This document shows positions 18,173 to 26,176 of a DNA stretch of 37,912 bases, in pieces. Below the pieces are notes generated by a model. It searched no databases. It saw nothing but the letters and a program-made list of their open reading frames with translations, and had not been told where the DNA came from. The DNA lies in assembly GCA_947652615.1 (NCBI GenBank), contig CANTDX010000034.1, positions 1 through 37,912 of the forward strand. The letters are read 5' to 3'. Each line of letters begins with the position of its first letter. Positions within the stretch are counted from its first letter, which is position 1. Position numbers and translations under genes: made by a program. Origin of the DNA: an uncultured Dorea sp. (GTDB lineage Bacteria > Bacillota > Clostridia > Lachnospirales > Lachnospiraceae).

Positions 18173-18684
18173 GAGCGGCGGGCGGTATCCTTGTTATCAC
18201 GGCCACCTCTGCCGGCGGTATCCTGGCGGCAGAGAGGATTCGAAACCAGTACGAGCAGCTTAAGTATCTGCAGAAGCTTATCTGTCTCTTAAGGAGTGAG
18301 ATCCTGTATGCCAGGTCATATCTGGGCGAGGCGTTCGGCCGGATCGGCAGTAAGGCGAGAAGTCCGTACAGGGAGTGGATGTCCGAGCTGTGCAGCCGGA
18401 TGGAAGAACGGACCGGTACGGCATTTAGCGGGATCTGGGAGAACAGTACCGGGAAATGCCTTAAGGACGCGGGGCTTCCGGGAAATGAGCTGGCGCGCCT
18501 TGCGGATCTGGGGAATCAGCTTGGAATCGCGGATGCCGATATGCAGGTGAAGCTTCTGGATCTCTATCTGGATGAGCTCTCAAAGTCTATGGATGAGCTA
18601 AGGGAGGGTATGAAGATGAAGATCAGGCTCTGCCGTTGTCTGGGGGTGATGAGCGGTATATTCGTTATGATATTATTGTATTAG
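18163..18684 (+). CDS. spoIIIAB: stage III sporulation protein AB
   Basis: A 173-residue membrane protein with an N-terminal hydrophobic segment (about 1-22), a helical domain like type II secretion GspF, and a hydrophobic C-terminal segment (GVMSGIFVMILLY). GGGGGAGG lies before the ATG inside spoIIIAA. It matches family length and sits in the correct operon place. Confidence 0.93.
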   Translation: MLLRAAGGILVITATSAGGILAAERIRNQYEQLKYLQKLICLLRSEILYARSYLGEAFGRIGSKARSPYREWMSELCSRMEERTGTAFSGIWENSTGKCLKDAGLPGNELARLADLGNQLGIADADMQVKLLDLYLDELSKSMDELREGMKMKIRLCRCLGVMSGIFVMILLY

Positions 18685-18697
18685 AGGAGGAAGGCAA

Positions 18698-18892
18698 ATG
18701 AGCGTGAATCTGATATTCAAGATTGCCGCGGTGGGGATCCTGGTGTCTGTGTTAAGCCAGGTACTGAAGCACAGCGGGAGAGAAGAACAGGCATTCCTGA
18801 CGAGCCTTGCCGGCCTTTTGCTGGTGCTGTTCTGGATCGTGCCGTATATCTATGAGTTGTTTGAATCCATCCAACGGTTGTTTTCATTATAG
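18698..18892 (+). CDS. spoIIIAC: stage III sporulation protein AC
   Basis: A 64-residue, two-helix membrane protein (VNLIFKIAAVGILVSVLSQVL and FLTSLAGLLLVLFWIVPYIYEL), typical length for SpoIIIAC. AGGAGG lies 6-7 nt before the ATG. It sits between spoIIIAB and spoIIIAD. Confidence 0.95.
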   Translation: MSVNLIFKIAAVGILVSVLSQVLKHSGREEQAFLTSLAGLLLVLFWIVPYIYELFESIQRLFSL

Positions 18893-18907
18893 AAAGAAGG
18901 GATTATC

Positions 18908-19294
18908 TTGGATATGCTGCGAATCGGGATCATGGGGGCGGCGGGAGCGCTGTTGGCGGTGCAGTTTAAGAGCGGGAAGACGGAATATGGGATCTATATC
19001 AGCGTCGTGCTGAGCCTGGTCATTTTCTTCAGTATCATGGGGCGTCTGACCATTATCATTGATGCGGTGAAGGGAATCGGAAGATACATCCGCATGGATC
19101 AGGCTTACATCGGAACCCTGATCAAGATGATCGGTATTACGTATGTTGCGGAATTCGCTTCGGGAATCTGTAAGGATGCCGGTTACCAGACAATCGCAGC
19201 CCAGATAGAGATATTCGGGAAGCTTGCGGTGATGGTGCTGAGTCTGCCGATCCTTCTGACACTGCTAAATACGATCAGGGATTTTCTGTCATGA
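18908..19294 (+). CDS. spoIIIAD: stage III sporulation protein AD
   Basis: A 128-residue polytopic membrane protein. The block KMIGITYVAEFASGICKDAGY is characteristic of the SpoIIIAC/AD family. It starts at TTG 18908 after GAAGGG; ATG 18914, two codons in, is the alternative. Its stop overlaps the spoIIIAE start by 4 nt. Confidence 0.95.
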   Translation: MDMLRIGIMGAAGALLAVQFKSGKTEYGIYISVVLSLVIFFSIMGRLTIIIDAVKGIGRYIRMDQAYIGTLIKMIGITYVAEFASGICKDAGYQTIAAQIEIFGKLAVMVLSLPILLTLLNTIRDFLS

Positions 19295-20523
19295 GGAAGA
19301 GAATAGGCAGCGGGCGGTTTGGAATGGCCGGGAAGCTTGCGGCAGTGCTTGCGGCAGCGTTTGCGGCAGTGATAATGCTGACAGGTGTGCAGGCTGCGGC
19401 GTCAGAATCTCTGGATCGCGGACAGATGGATAGCGGACGGCCAAGTGAGAAAGAAGACCCGGGGAGCAGCCAGGGAGACTTGGAAGAAAGATTGATCGGG
19501 CAGTTTGATTTTGAAGAAGTGGATGACTCCCTTCAGGAGTTATTTCCAAATGAACGGATCGGGTTTGGGGAGACGGTTAGGGGAATCCTGTCCGGCGATC
19601 TGGATATGTCGGCCCGGCTTCTCTTCGGGCTTGTGACGGACCAGCTTGGGTATGCGTTCCAGAGCAGCAAGGATAATCTTATACATATGCTGCTGCTTGC
19701 GGTCATTGCAGCCGTGTTCAGTAATTTCTCCTGGGTATTTAAGAGCAGGCAGATCTCGGATATCAGTTTCTACGCGTTGTATCTGCTGTTGATCGCGCTG
19801 GCTTTAAACTCCTTCGAGACGGTGGTTAACTGGGTCACGGATGGGATATCTGCGCTGACTTCTTTTATGGGAGTGTTCTGCCCTCTGTATTTTCTGGCGG
19901 TGTCCGTTGCCAAGGGGAGTGTGACGTCGGTGGCATTCTATAATCTGGTTCTGTTCCTGATCTTCCTTACGGAGGTTCTGATCCTGAATTTGTTGCTGCC
20001 GATGATACACATCTATATGATGGTGAAGGTGCTAGACCGTCTGTCTGAGGAGGAATATCTGAGCAGATTTGCCGAGCTGATCGAGATAGCGGTCGCCTGG
20101 ATCCTTAAGACTCTGATCGCCTGTATTATCGGGTTAAATGTAATACAGGGGCTAATCAGTCCTGCTATTGATTCGGTAAAAAGGAGCGCGCTCACCAGAG
20201 GCGCGGAAGCGATTCCGGGACTTGGCGACGTGATCGGAGGGATGGCGGAGGTCGCGATCGGTACGGCCGTCCTGGTGAAAAACGGGATCGGGATGGCGGG
20301 AGCCGTCATCTGTGTGGCCTTATGCATCGTCCCATTGGCACAGTCTGCCTGTATTGTACTGGTGTATAAGCTGGCGGCCGCGGTCATACAGCCTGTCTCT
20401 GATAAACGGATCGTAGGATGCATAGAGACTGTGGGCGAGGGGTGCCGGATGCTTCTGAGAGTTATATTTACTACCGGGCTTCTGTTCCTTCTGACCATCG
20501 CGGTGGTTTCTGCGGTTACGTAA
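19291..20523 (+). CDS. spoIIIAE: stage III sporulation protein AE
   Basis: A 410-residue polytopic membrane protein, the largest membrane subunit of the SpoIIIA complex. It has an N-terminal signal-like hydrophobic segment (about 11-33), a polar region to about residue 120, then multiple transmembrane helices. Family blocks include RGAEAIPGLGDVIGGMAEV and PVSDKRIVGCIETVGEG. It is ATGA-coupled to spoIIIAD. Confidence 0.95.
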   Translation: MRKRIGSGRFGMAGKLAAVLAAAFAAVIMLTGVQAAASESLDRGQMDSGRPSEKEDPGSSQGDLEERLIGQFDFEEVDDSLQELFPNERIGFGETVRGILSGDLDMSARLLFGLVTDQLGYAFQSSKDNLIHMLLLAVIAAVFSNFSWVFKSRQISDISFYALYLLLIALALNSFETVVNWVTDGISALTSFMGVFCPLYFLAVSVAKGSVTSVAFYNLVLFLIFLTEVLILNLLLPMIHIYMMVKVLDRLSEEEYLSRFAELIEIAVAWILKTLIACIIGLNVIQGLISPAIDSVKRSALTRGAEAIPGLGDVIGGMAEVAIGTAVLVKNGIGMAGAVICVALCIVPLAQSACIVLVYKLAAAVIQPVSDKRIVGCIETVGEGCRMLLRVIFTTGLLFLLTIAVVSAVT

Positions 20524-20543
20524 GATCCTAAGCGGGAGGGAAT

Positions 20544-20882
20544 ATGTTCGAATATTTGTATGAGTGGATGCAGAATATTGCATTTTATATGATTATGGTA
20601 ACTTTTATCATGCACGTGATCCCCAATTCGGATTATAAGAGATACATCCGGTTTTTTACCGGCCTTGTTCTGGCGGTGATGTTGGCGGCTCCTGTCCTTA
20701 AGCTTTTTGGTATGGGGGACGTCTGGCAGAACCTCTACGGGAATGAGACATATCAGGAACAGGTGAAGAAGCTGGAGGATGCGTCGAAGGATTTTCTGGG
20801 AGCGGATCATGAATCAGGAAATGCCCGTCAGGAGGAGGTGAGCGGGAAACGTATCTTCATAGAAGAGATCGAAGTGGATTAG
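20544..20882 (+). CDS. spoIIIAF: stage III sporulation protein AF (short form)
   Basis: Two N-terminal transmembrane segments (about 12-28 and 36-56, with PNSDYKRYIRFFTGLVLAVML) identify SpoIIIAF, and its place between AE and AG confirms it. At 112 residues it is about half the B. subtilis length. It ends at GKRIFIEEIEVD, about where the ring-building-motif domain would begin. GGGAGGG precedes the ATG. The next gene starts 12 nt after the stop, so no out-of-frame remainder fits in the gap. Confidence 0.88.
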   Translation: MFEYLYEWMQNIAFYMIMVTFIMHVIPNSDYKRYIRFFTGLVLAVMLAAPVLKLFGMGDVWQNLYGNETYQEQVKKLEDASKDFLGADHESGNARQEEVSGKRIFIEEIEVD

Positions 20883-20893
20883 GGAGGCTGTGT

Positions 20894-21469
20894 ATGAGGA
20901 TTCCAAAGGATTTTTCACTGAAAAAGATAAAGAAGGATCAATTGTTGATTATTTTTCTTGCGGGGATCCTGTTGCTTGTCATATCTCTTCCGGCCGGTAA
21001 AAAAGGCGGCAGAAACGGGGAAGAGAGCGGGATACGGGGGAGTACGCCGGACGAAGAGTACAGTCAGGACGAATATTTGTACAATCTGGAGCGGCGTCTG
21101 GAAAGCGCCCTGTCCCAGATGGCTGGGGTGGGGGATGTGACGGTCATGATCACCCTGAAATCTTCGGCGGAGAAGGTGGTGGAGAAGGATCTTGATATGG
21201 CAAAGGAGGCTGTTACCGAGTCGGACAGCCAGGGCGGCGCCAGGTCAACTCAGAATAACAGCCACAGAGAAACGACCGTATATGCGGATGGAAATACACA
21301 GGGAGAGCCTTACGTCAGCAAGGAGATCAGCCCGCAGATAGAGGGGGTAGTGGTGATCGCCGGCGGCGGAGGGGATTCGGTGGTGAAACAAAATATTACT
21401 GAGGCAGTTCAGGTATTATTTGGGATAGACACGCATAAAATTAGGATAATGAAGAAGAGTTCAAATTAA
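20894..21469 (+). CDS. spoIIIAG: stage III sporulation protein AG
   Basis: A 191-residue protein with one N-terminal membrane helix (about 15-34). An extracytoplasmic ring-building domain follows (YLYNLERRLESALSQMAGVG.., then ISPQIEGVVVIAGGGGDSVVK and AVQVLFGIDTHKIRIMK). SpoIIIAG forms a large oligomeric ring in the intermembrane space in B. subtilis. GGGAGG lies 8 nt before the ATG. Confidence 0.95.
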   Translation: MRIPKDFSLKKIKKDQLLIIFLAGILLLVISLPAGKKGGRNGEESGIRGSTPDEEYSQDEYLYNLERRLESALSQMAGVGDVTVMITLKSSAEKVVEKDLDMAKEAVTESDSQGGARSTQNNSHRETTVYADGNTQGEPYVSKEISPQIEGVVVIAGGGGDSVVKQNITEAVQVLFGIDTHKIRIMKKSSN

Positions 21470-21493
21470 TGTGGCGAAACAGGAGGAAGAACA

Positions 21494-22129
21494 GTGAAAC
21501 AAATAGTGAAGAAGAACCAGATTATTATTGCGGCATTGGCTGTCATGATCGCGGCGGCGGGATACCTGAATTATTCGGGGAAGATCTTCGGCGGCGACAA
21601 AGAGACGGAGACGGCAAGCGCGGATCTTGCCAATCAGGAGCTTCTGGATATTTCGGAGGAGGACCTTGCCAGTGCGTCTGAGGATATTGAGAGCCAGGAC
21701 GGCGGGGAGGGATCTGACGGAAGCGTGGACGGAACGCCCGGTGAGGCGGTGCTGACGAGCGGTGAGACCAGCGCGGTGGTTGCGGAAGCCAAGGTGACGA
21801 GAGAGCAGGTCAGGGCGAAGAACAAGGAATCTCTGCTGGAGATCATTGACAATGAGAGCCTGAGTGAGGAACAGAAGCAGGACGCGGTCAACCAGATGGT
21901 GGCGATGACGGATCTGGCGGAGAAAGAGGCGGCGGCAGAGACACTTCTTGCATCCAAGGGGTTTGATGAGGTGGTCATAAGCCTTACCGCGGATACAGCG
22001 GATGTTGTGGTCAATGCGGCAGACTTAAGCGACGCTAATCGGGCGCAGATCGAGGATATTGTGACGAGGAAAACGGGTGTGGCGGCACAGAATATTGTGA
22101 TCACTCCGGTGAATGCGGAAGGGAAGTAA
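21494..22129 (+). CDS. spoIIIAH: stage III sporulation protein AH
   Basis: A 211-residue single-pass protein that in B. subtilis binds forespore SpoIIQ across the septum. An N-terminal membrane helix (about 9-26) precedes a low-complexity acidic stretch (about 30-90) and a conserved YscJ/FliF-like domain (AKVTREQVRAKNKESLLEI.., LLASKGFDEVVISLTADTADVVV). GTG 21494 is preceded by AGGAGG. It is the last gene of the operon. Confidence 0.95.
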   Translation: MKQIVKKNQIIIAALAVMIAAAGYLNYSGKIFGGDKETETASADLANQELLDISEEDLASASEDIESQDGGEGSDGSVDGTPGEAVLTSGETSAVVAEAKVTREQVRAKNKESLLEIIDNESLSEEQKQDAVNQMVAMTDLAEKEAAAETLLASKGFDEVVISLTADTADVVVNAADLSDANRAQIEDIVTRKTGVAAQNIVITPVNAEGK

Positions 22130-22142
22130 AGAAAAGAAAGGC

Positions 22143-22171
22143 TTTACACCACTTATACAATCCGTTATACT
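22143..22171 (+). promoter_or_regulatory. sigma-A promoter for the 63-residue protein
   Basis: TTTACA (22143-22148), a 17-nt spacer and TATACT (22166-22171), 41 nt before the ATG at 22212 and separate from the sporulation operon. Confidence 0.8.
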
Positions 22172-22211
22172 GATATTAGTAAATGGAATAATAAAAGTGA
22201 GGTGAAGAGGT

Positions 22212-22403
22212 ATGCCGAATACGATCGAGATTGCGAAAGATGTCGTAGATCAATTCCAAAAAGTCCAGCGGCATATGGAACACGCGAAAGAAGAGAATGC
22301 AACGAAAACATATGAAGGATTGAAGCAAGATTATTTATCTTTAAAGGCAATCTTACAAGTAGCAGGGGTAAATCTTACAGATATTGACAGGATCAAGGAG
22401 TAG
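22212..22403 (+). CDS. small conserved-looking hypothetical protein
   Basis: A 63-residue soluble protein, mostly helical and charged (DVVDQFQKVQRHMEHAKEEN.. and YLSLKAILQVAGVNLTDIDRI). No family recognised. Reality is supported by a near-consensus promoter, a GAGGTGAAGAGG ribosome binding site, and a downstream terminator, so it is a complete monocistronic unit. It has no membrane segment or cysteines. Function unknown. Confidence 0.8.
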   Translation: MPNTIEIAKDVVDQFQKVQRHMEHAKEENATKTYEGLKQDYLSLKAILQVAGVNLTDIDRIKE

Positions 22404-22427
22404 ATCGGGTAAACAGCATTTATAAGA

Positions 22428-22471
22428 AGTGCAAAGTCTTTATTTCATTGCTAAGGGCTTTGTACTTTTTA
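22428..22471 (+). terminator. Rho-independent terminator
   Basis: AGTGCAAAGTC (22428-22438) pairs, with two G-U pairs, with GGCTTTGTACT (22456-22466), followed by TTTTATT. It lies 24 nt after the small gene's stop. Confidence 0.8.
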
Positions 22472-22494
22472 TTGTTTAACAGAGGAATTTTTTA

Positions 22495-22523
22495 TTTACA
22501 TTGAAATGGAAGTTGACTATAAT
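22495..22523 (+). promoter_or_regulatory. strong sigma-A promoter for the ftsA-like gene
   Basis: TTTACA (22495-22500), a 17-nt spacer and a perfect TATAAT (22518-22523). The leader to the ATG at 22625 is about 95 nt. Confidence 0.85.
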
Positions 22524-22555
22524 AATAAATAGTGTAGATATTAATGGAGGTATTT

Positions 22556-22594
22556 TTGAAGGATCGGCTGTTTACCGGTCAGCATATAATTTGA
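22556..22594 (+). CDS. possible 12-residue leader peptide upstream of the ftsA-like gene
   Basis: GGAGG (22546-22550) stands 5 nt before TTG 22556, which opens a short frame (MKDRLFTGQHII) closed by TGA at 22592-22594. It is followed by the palindrome TGAGATATCTCA and by the main AGGAGG at 22613. A second reading is ATG 22544 in the same frame. Only the good ribosome binding site and position support it. Confidence 0.3.
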   Translation: MKDRLFTGQHII

Positions 22595-22624
22595 GATATC
22601 TCATAAGATACCAGGAGGATGGGA

Positions 22625-25156
22625 ATGGCGAAGGCACAGGTTAAGAAGGCGCAGGTTCAGGCGGAGAATGCAATATTTGCTCTGGATATCGGGACACGGA
22701 GCATTATAGGGATGGTTGGAGTCGTTGAGGACGGCAAGGTCAGGATTATTGCCATTGATAAGGAAGAGCATACGGAGCGGGCGATGATCGACGGCCAGAT
22801 CGAGAATATAGAGAAGGTAACAACACTGGCTAAGAAAGTGAAGGAGCGGCTGGAGGATAAGGTTCATTTCAAACTGAACCGGGTCTGCGTAGCTGCTGCG
22901 GGGCGTGCGTTAAGGACGAAGCGCGCGGAGTATGAGATCGACCTTAAGAGTAAGCAGGTGATCGATGATGAGATCATCAGCCGTCTTGAGGCCGGCGCGA
23001 TCAACAAGGTGGAGGAGGCGTTTGACGCTGAGAACAGCGTCGCGGACGATATGCGCCGTTTTTATCTGGTGGGTTATACCGTATGCCAGTATTATCTGGA
23101 TGATTACCGGATCTCAAGCCTTAAGGATCACCGGGGACAGAATGTGAAGGTGGATCTGATCGCCACATTTCTCCCCAGCGAGGTTGTGGAGAGTCTCTAT
23201 ACCACGATGAATAAGATCGGTCTTGAGGTGGTCAGCATCACATTGGAGCCGATCGCAGCGATCAATGCGGCGATTCCTGAGAATCTGCGGCTTCTGAATC
23301 TTGTCATGGTGGATATCGGAGCCGGGACGTCGGATATCGCGGCGTGTACCGGCGGCAGCGTGACCGGTTATACCATGGCTACGGTTGCCGGTGATGAGGT
23401 GACAGAGACGATCATGCGGGAGTATCTGGTGGATTTCGGAACGGCGGAAGAGATGAAGGCGCAGATCGAGCAGGAGGAAGTGGTTACATTCACCGATATC
23501 CTGGGATTCGAGCGGAAGGCTTCCAAGGAAGAGGTGCTCCAGTGTATCCAGAGTACGACAGAGCTTCTGAGCAAGGAGATCGCTCAGAAGGTTCTGGAGG
23601 TGAACGGCGGCGCTCCGTCTGCATTGTTCCTTGCGGGAGGAGGAAGCAAGCTTGCGGGACTTAAGGAGGGGATCACGGCGGCTCTTTCGATGGATGCGAA
23701 CCGCGTGGCGATCGCGGGCAATAATTTCAAGATCAGCGCTTTCTCGGATGAGTATGACTTGAATAATCCGGAATATACGACCCCTCTTGGGATCACGGTT
23801 TCTTCCGGGCTGAACCTGATTAACGACAGTTTCCGTGTGACCCTGAATGGGAGGGCGGCGAAGCTTTTCCGAAGCGGAAGCTTTACGGCGCTTAATCTCC
23901 TGATGATGAACGGTTATAATTTCCAGGATATCCTGGGACGTCCCGGGACGAGCCTTACGGTCACGGTGAACGGTAAGCGTAAGGTGTTCTATGGTACGGC
24001 GGCGATGCCTTCTTCGTTATTCATCAATAAGAAGGAGGGGAAGCTGTCTGCGGTGATCAATGCGGGCGACTGTATTGATTTTGAACCGGCGGTTCCGGGT
24101 ATCCCTGCCAAAGCGTGCCTGGGGGATATCGAGGGCGCGGATGAGTGTGCGGAGATCACGCTGAACGGGAAGGTGATGCCTCTTGATACACCGCTTAAGT
24201 TTGGGGATGTGATCAGGGTCCGGATGCCGAAGAAGGAGACGGTAGAGGAAGAGACTGTGCAGGAAGAATCGGCGAAAGTGGATATGGTCGGAGAGACGAT
24301 GCAGGAAGAGTTTGTGACGGAACAGGATAGAATCGGGGAACCGGTGCGGGAAGAGTTCATGCCGAAAGAGGCTGCAGCGGCAGAGCGAATGGCGAAGGAA
24401 GATGACGTAATCGGAGGAACGGCGACAGAAGATGACATAGCCGAGGGAATGGTGAAGGAAGAGGATATAGGCGAAGAAACAGTGAAGGAAGAAGCTGTGG
24501 AGGAAGTGTCCATGTCTGACAAAGAACCGGTGCAGGAGGTTCCCGGTGCAGGGAATGCAGTTAGAACCGGGCCGGGCGATGTGTCTGGAATGGATGTGGC
24601 GGACGGATTAGAGGATTCATTTGCCGCGGAGAATGTGTTTAAGCCGGAAGATTCGCCTGCCTTGGAGAATGTGCTTGAGCCAGACGATTCGATTGCCTTG
24701 GAGAATGTGCTTGAGCCGGAGGATGTGTTTGAGGCGGACATAGAGTCCGCAGCGGAGAGTGTGTACAGTGCGGAGGATATTGCCGAAGCGGAGCATGCAG
24801 AGTCCGAAGGTTCTAAGTTCGAGGATGTAGAGGCAGTGATCCGGGAGTCAGGGCTTCTGGGATCGCGTGGCAGAAGGTCCGGGAGGGCCGGGGAAGGGCA
24901 GATGGTGCTTAATTTCGGACAGGAAGAAAAGAAGGAGCCTGAGATGGTGAGTTTCAGGCTTAATGGTTCTGCGCTTCGTCTGCCGGTAAAGGAGGACGGG
25001 AATCCATATTATCTGATGGATATGATTCAGTATTCGGGGATTAATGTGCACAATCCCAAGGGGAAGATCAATCTGGCGGTGAATGGGGAGCCGGGGATGT
25101 TCCAGCAGTCTCTTAAGCCGGGGGATGATATTGTGATTGAGGAAGGGGAATTGTGA
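22625..25156 (+). CDS. FtsA/PilM-like actin-fold ATPase with acidic linker and C-terminal extension
   Basis: An 843-residue protein. Residues about 15-400 form an FtsA-type actin fold with phosphate loops ALDIGTRSIIGMVG and MVDIGAGTSDIAA, and the adenosine loop LFLAGGGSKLAGL. Residues about 400-535 hold beta-rich segments (SLTVTVNGKRKVFYG, AEITLNGKVMPLDTPLKFGDVIRV). A 200-residue acidic linker rich in E, V, M and A follows (about 537-736). The C-terminal 80 residues are again beta-rich (SFRLNGSALRLPVKEDGNPY, LAVNGEPGMFQQSLKPGDDIVI). FtsA tethers division or envelope machinery to the membrane, but no clear C-terminal amphipathic anchor is seen, so it is probably a paralogue rather than the canonical divisome FtsA. 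ATG 22625 lies 6 nt after AGGAGG; ATG 22619 abuts it and is rejected. Confidence 0.85.
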   Translation: MAKAQVKKAQVQAENAIFALDIGTRSIIGMVGVVEDGKVRIIAIDKEEHTERAMIDGQIENIEKVTTLAKKVKERLEDKVHFKLNRVCVAAAGRALRTKRAEYEIDLKSKQVIDDEIISRLEAGAINKVEEAFDAENSVADDMRRFYLVGYTVCQYYLDDYRISSLKDHRGQNVKVDLIATFLPSEVVESLYTTMNKIGLEVVSITLEPIAAINAAIPENLRLLNLVMVDIGAGTSDIAACTGGSVTGYTMATVAGDEVTETIMREYLVDFGTAEEMKAQIEQEEVVTFTDILGFERKASKEEVLQCIQSTTELLSKEIAQKVLEVNGGAPSALFLAGGGSKLAGLKEGITAALSMDANRVAIAGNNFKISAFSDEYDLNNPEYTTPLGITVSSGLNLINDSFRVTLNGRAAKLFRSGSFTALNLLMMNGYNFQDILGRPGTSLTVTVNGKRKVFYGTAAMPSSLFINKKEGKLSAVINAGDCIDFEPAVPGIPAKACLGDIEGADECAEITLNGKVMPLDTPLKFGDVIRVRMPKKETVEEETVQEESAKVDMVGETMQEEFVTEQDRIGEPVREEFMPKEAAAAERMAKEDDVIGGTATEDDIAEGMVKEEDIGEETVKEEAVEEVSMSDKEPVQEVPGAGNAVRTGPGDVSGMDVADGLEDSFAAENVFKPEDSPALENVLEPDDSIALENVLEPEDVFEADIESAAESVYSAEDIAEAEHAESEGSKFEDVEAVIRESGLLGSRGRRSGRAGEGQMVLNFGQEEKKEPEMVSFRLNGSALRLPVKEDGNPYYLMDMIQYSGINVHNPKGKINLAVNGEPGMFQQSLKPGDDIVIEEGEL

Positions 25157-25167
25157 TAAGATGAATG

Positions 25168-25199
25168 AGGCATAGATAACAATTACTGTATCTATGCCT
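25168..25199. terminator. hairpin between convergent ftsA-like gene and hicB
   Basis: AGGCATAGATA (25168-25178) and TATCTATGCCT (25189-25199) are perfect complements over a 10-nt loop. It sits between convergent genes, so it could terminate in both directions, but T-runs are weak on both sides. Confidence 0.65.
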
Positions 25200-25225
25200 G
25201 TTTATGGTTATTATAACCCTGTATT

Positions 25226-25624
25226 TTAGAGAATATTCAATTGTTGTTTTAATGCATCTTGGAGAACCTGTGAAAAATTCAATCCGGCAGCAACAGCAGA
25301 ATCGTTAAGCCAAGAGGGAATGGATAAAGTTTTTTTCACGGCTGTTTTATTCATGAGTCTGCGATATACAGCGGTATCACAGGAAATATATGTTGCAAAT
25401 TCGTTGCCATTTACGTCTAGTGCATTGATAGAAGAAGCATCGGGAATTTCGCGTTTCAAGTCTTCTAAGTGGGTGAGCATAAGGGACAGAGCATCTTGTG
25501 CCATATTCATTCCATCTTCAAGATTATCCCCACATGTATAACATCCATCAAGATCTGGAAAGTTAATTGAAAAATGGCCCCCGTCTTCAGGGGTAAATAT
25601 TGCCGGGTAGATATATTTAGCCAT
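25226..25624 (-). CDS. hicB: HicB-family antitoxin
   Basis: A 132-residue antitoxin. The N-terminal partial RNase-H-like HicB fold is recognised from YPAIFTPEDGGHFSINFPDLDGCYTCGDNLEDGMNMAQDAL. The C-terminal part (KKTLSIPSWLNDSAVAAGLNFSQVLQDAL) resembles a ribbon-helix-helix DNA-binding segment. It should neutralise HicA and repress its own promoter. It follows hicA by 19 nt on the minus strand, with AAGGAG ahead of the ATG. Confidence 0.93.
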   Translation of the reverse strand: MAKYIYPAIFTPEDGGHFSINFPDLDGCYTCGDNLEDGMNMAQDALSLMLTHLEDLKREIPDASSINALDVNGNEFATYISCDTAVYRRLMNKTAVKKTLSIPSWLNDSAVAAGLNFSQVLQDALKQQLNIL

Positions 25625-25643
25625 AGTATTATTTCTCCTTTCT

Positions 25644-25844
25644 TTATATAGTTTTATAAATTCCTGCAGCCTTTAGAATATTATTTGCTGTTCCTGTCGG
25701 AAGTTCTTTGCTGTGATGCCGGGGAATTTGAAATTCTTTTCTGGTATCGGGATTGAACCAGATTTCGTGATTCCTGCCTTCTCGAAGTAAGTAGCAGTTA
25801 GTTTGCTTTTTTATTATTCTAATTATCTCCGATACCTTCGCCAT
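25644..25844 (-). CDS. hicA: HicA-family mRNA interferase toxin
   Basis: A 66-residue double-stranded-RNA-binding-like toxin that cleaves mRNA. The motif REGRNHEIWFNPDTRKEFQIPRHHSKELPTGT contains the family active-site His (EGRNH) and the conserved hydrophobic/HP-like strand. It is first in a toxin-antitoxin pair with hicB, with AAAGGAA ahead of the ATG. It appears intact. Confidence 0.93.
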   Translation of the reverse strand: MAKVSEIIRIIKKQTNCYLLREGRNHEIWFNPDTRKEFQIPRHHSKELPTGTANNILKAAGIYKTI

Positions 25845-25875
25845 GATCGCATTCCTTTCTTAATCTTATTATACT

Positions 25876-25904
25876 ATTATATATGATAAAAATGCACGTA
25901 TCAA
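25876..25904 (-). promoter_or_regulatory. hicAB promoter
   Basis: On the minus strand TTGATA (25904-25899), a 17-nt spacer and TATAAT (25881-25876), about 32 nt before the hicA ATG. The -35 overlaps the HicB operator half-site at 25896-25903. Confidence 0.8.
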
Positions 25905-25927
25905 GATTAAATACATAAATGATACGT
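25896..25927. promoter_or_regulatory. candidate HicB operator (inverted repeat)
   Basis: ACGTATCA (25896-25903) and TGATACGT (25920-25927) are perfect 8-nt inverted arms with a 16-nt spacer, and overlap the hicAB -35. This placement is typical of autoregulated toxin-antitoxin operators. Confidence 0.65.
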
Positions 25928-25939
25928 ATAATATAAAAT

Positions 25940-25978
25940 AAAAAATGTAATGAATCATGATACTTCATTACATTTTTT
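25940..25978. repeat. twin hairpin, copy 1
   Basis: AAAAAATGTAATGAA (25940-25954) and TTCATTACATTTTTT (25964-25978) are 15-nt perfect arms with a TCATGATAC loop. A- and T-runs on both sides would allow bidirectional termination. An inverted near-copy lies at 26320-26350. Confidence 0.85.
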
Positions 25979-26154
25979 TATATGCAAAATCCTTAAAATC
26001 TTCATTTATCTACGTTATATTACCACGCAAAAATCAATTTGTCAACATTTTGGCTGATTGTGCGCTGGATTCTGATGGCATTTCTGCCAATTTCACCTGC
26101 AAAAAGCATCTTTTTTCATTGAACCAGCGAAAATTCAAGAGAAAATCGTTTTAT

Positions 26155-26176
26155 CGCCGTCAAAATTCTAGTCAAA
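26155..26176 (+). repeat. 22-nt direct repeat, unit 1
   Basis: Begins CGCCGTCAAAATTCTAGTC. It differs by one base from the unit at 26260-26281, with starts 105 nt apart. Confidence 0.85.

Noticed and set aside
23989..24741. 250-codon Ser-rich minus-strand frame inside the ftsA-like gene
   Set aside because: It is the antisense of the acidic linker; composition is explained by the E/A/V codons of the sense strand.
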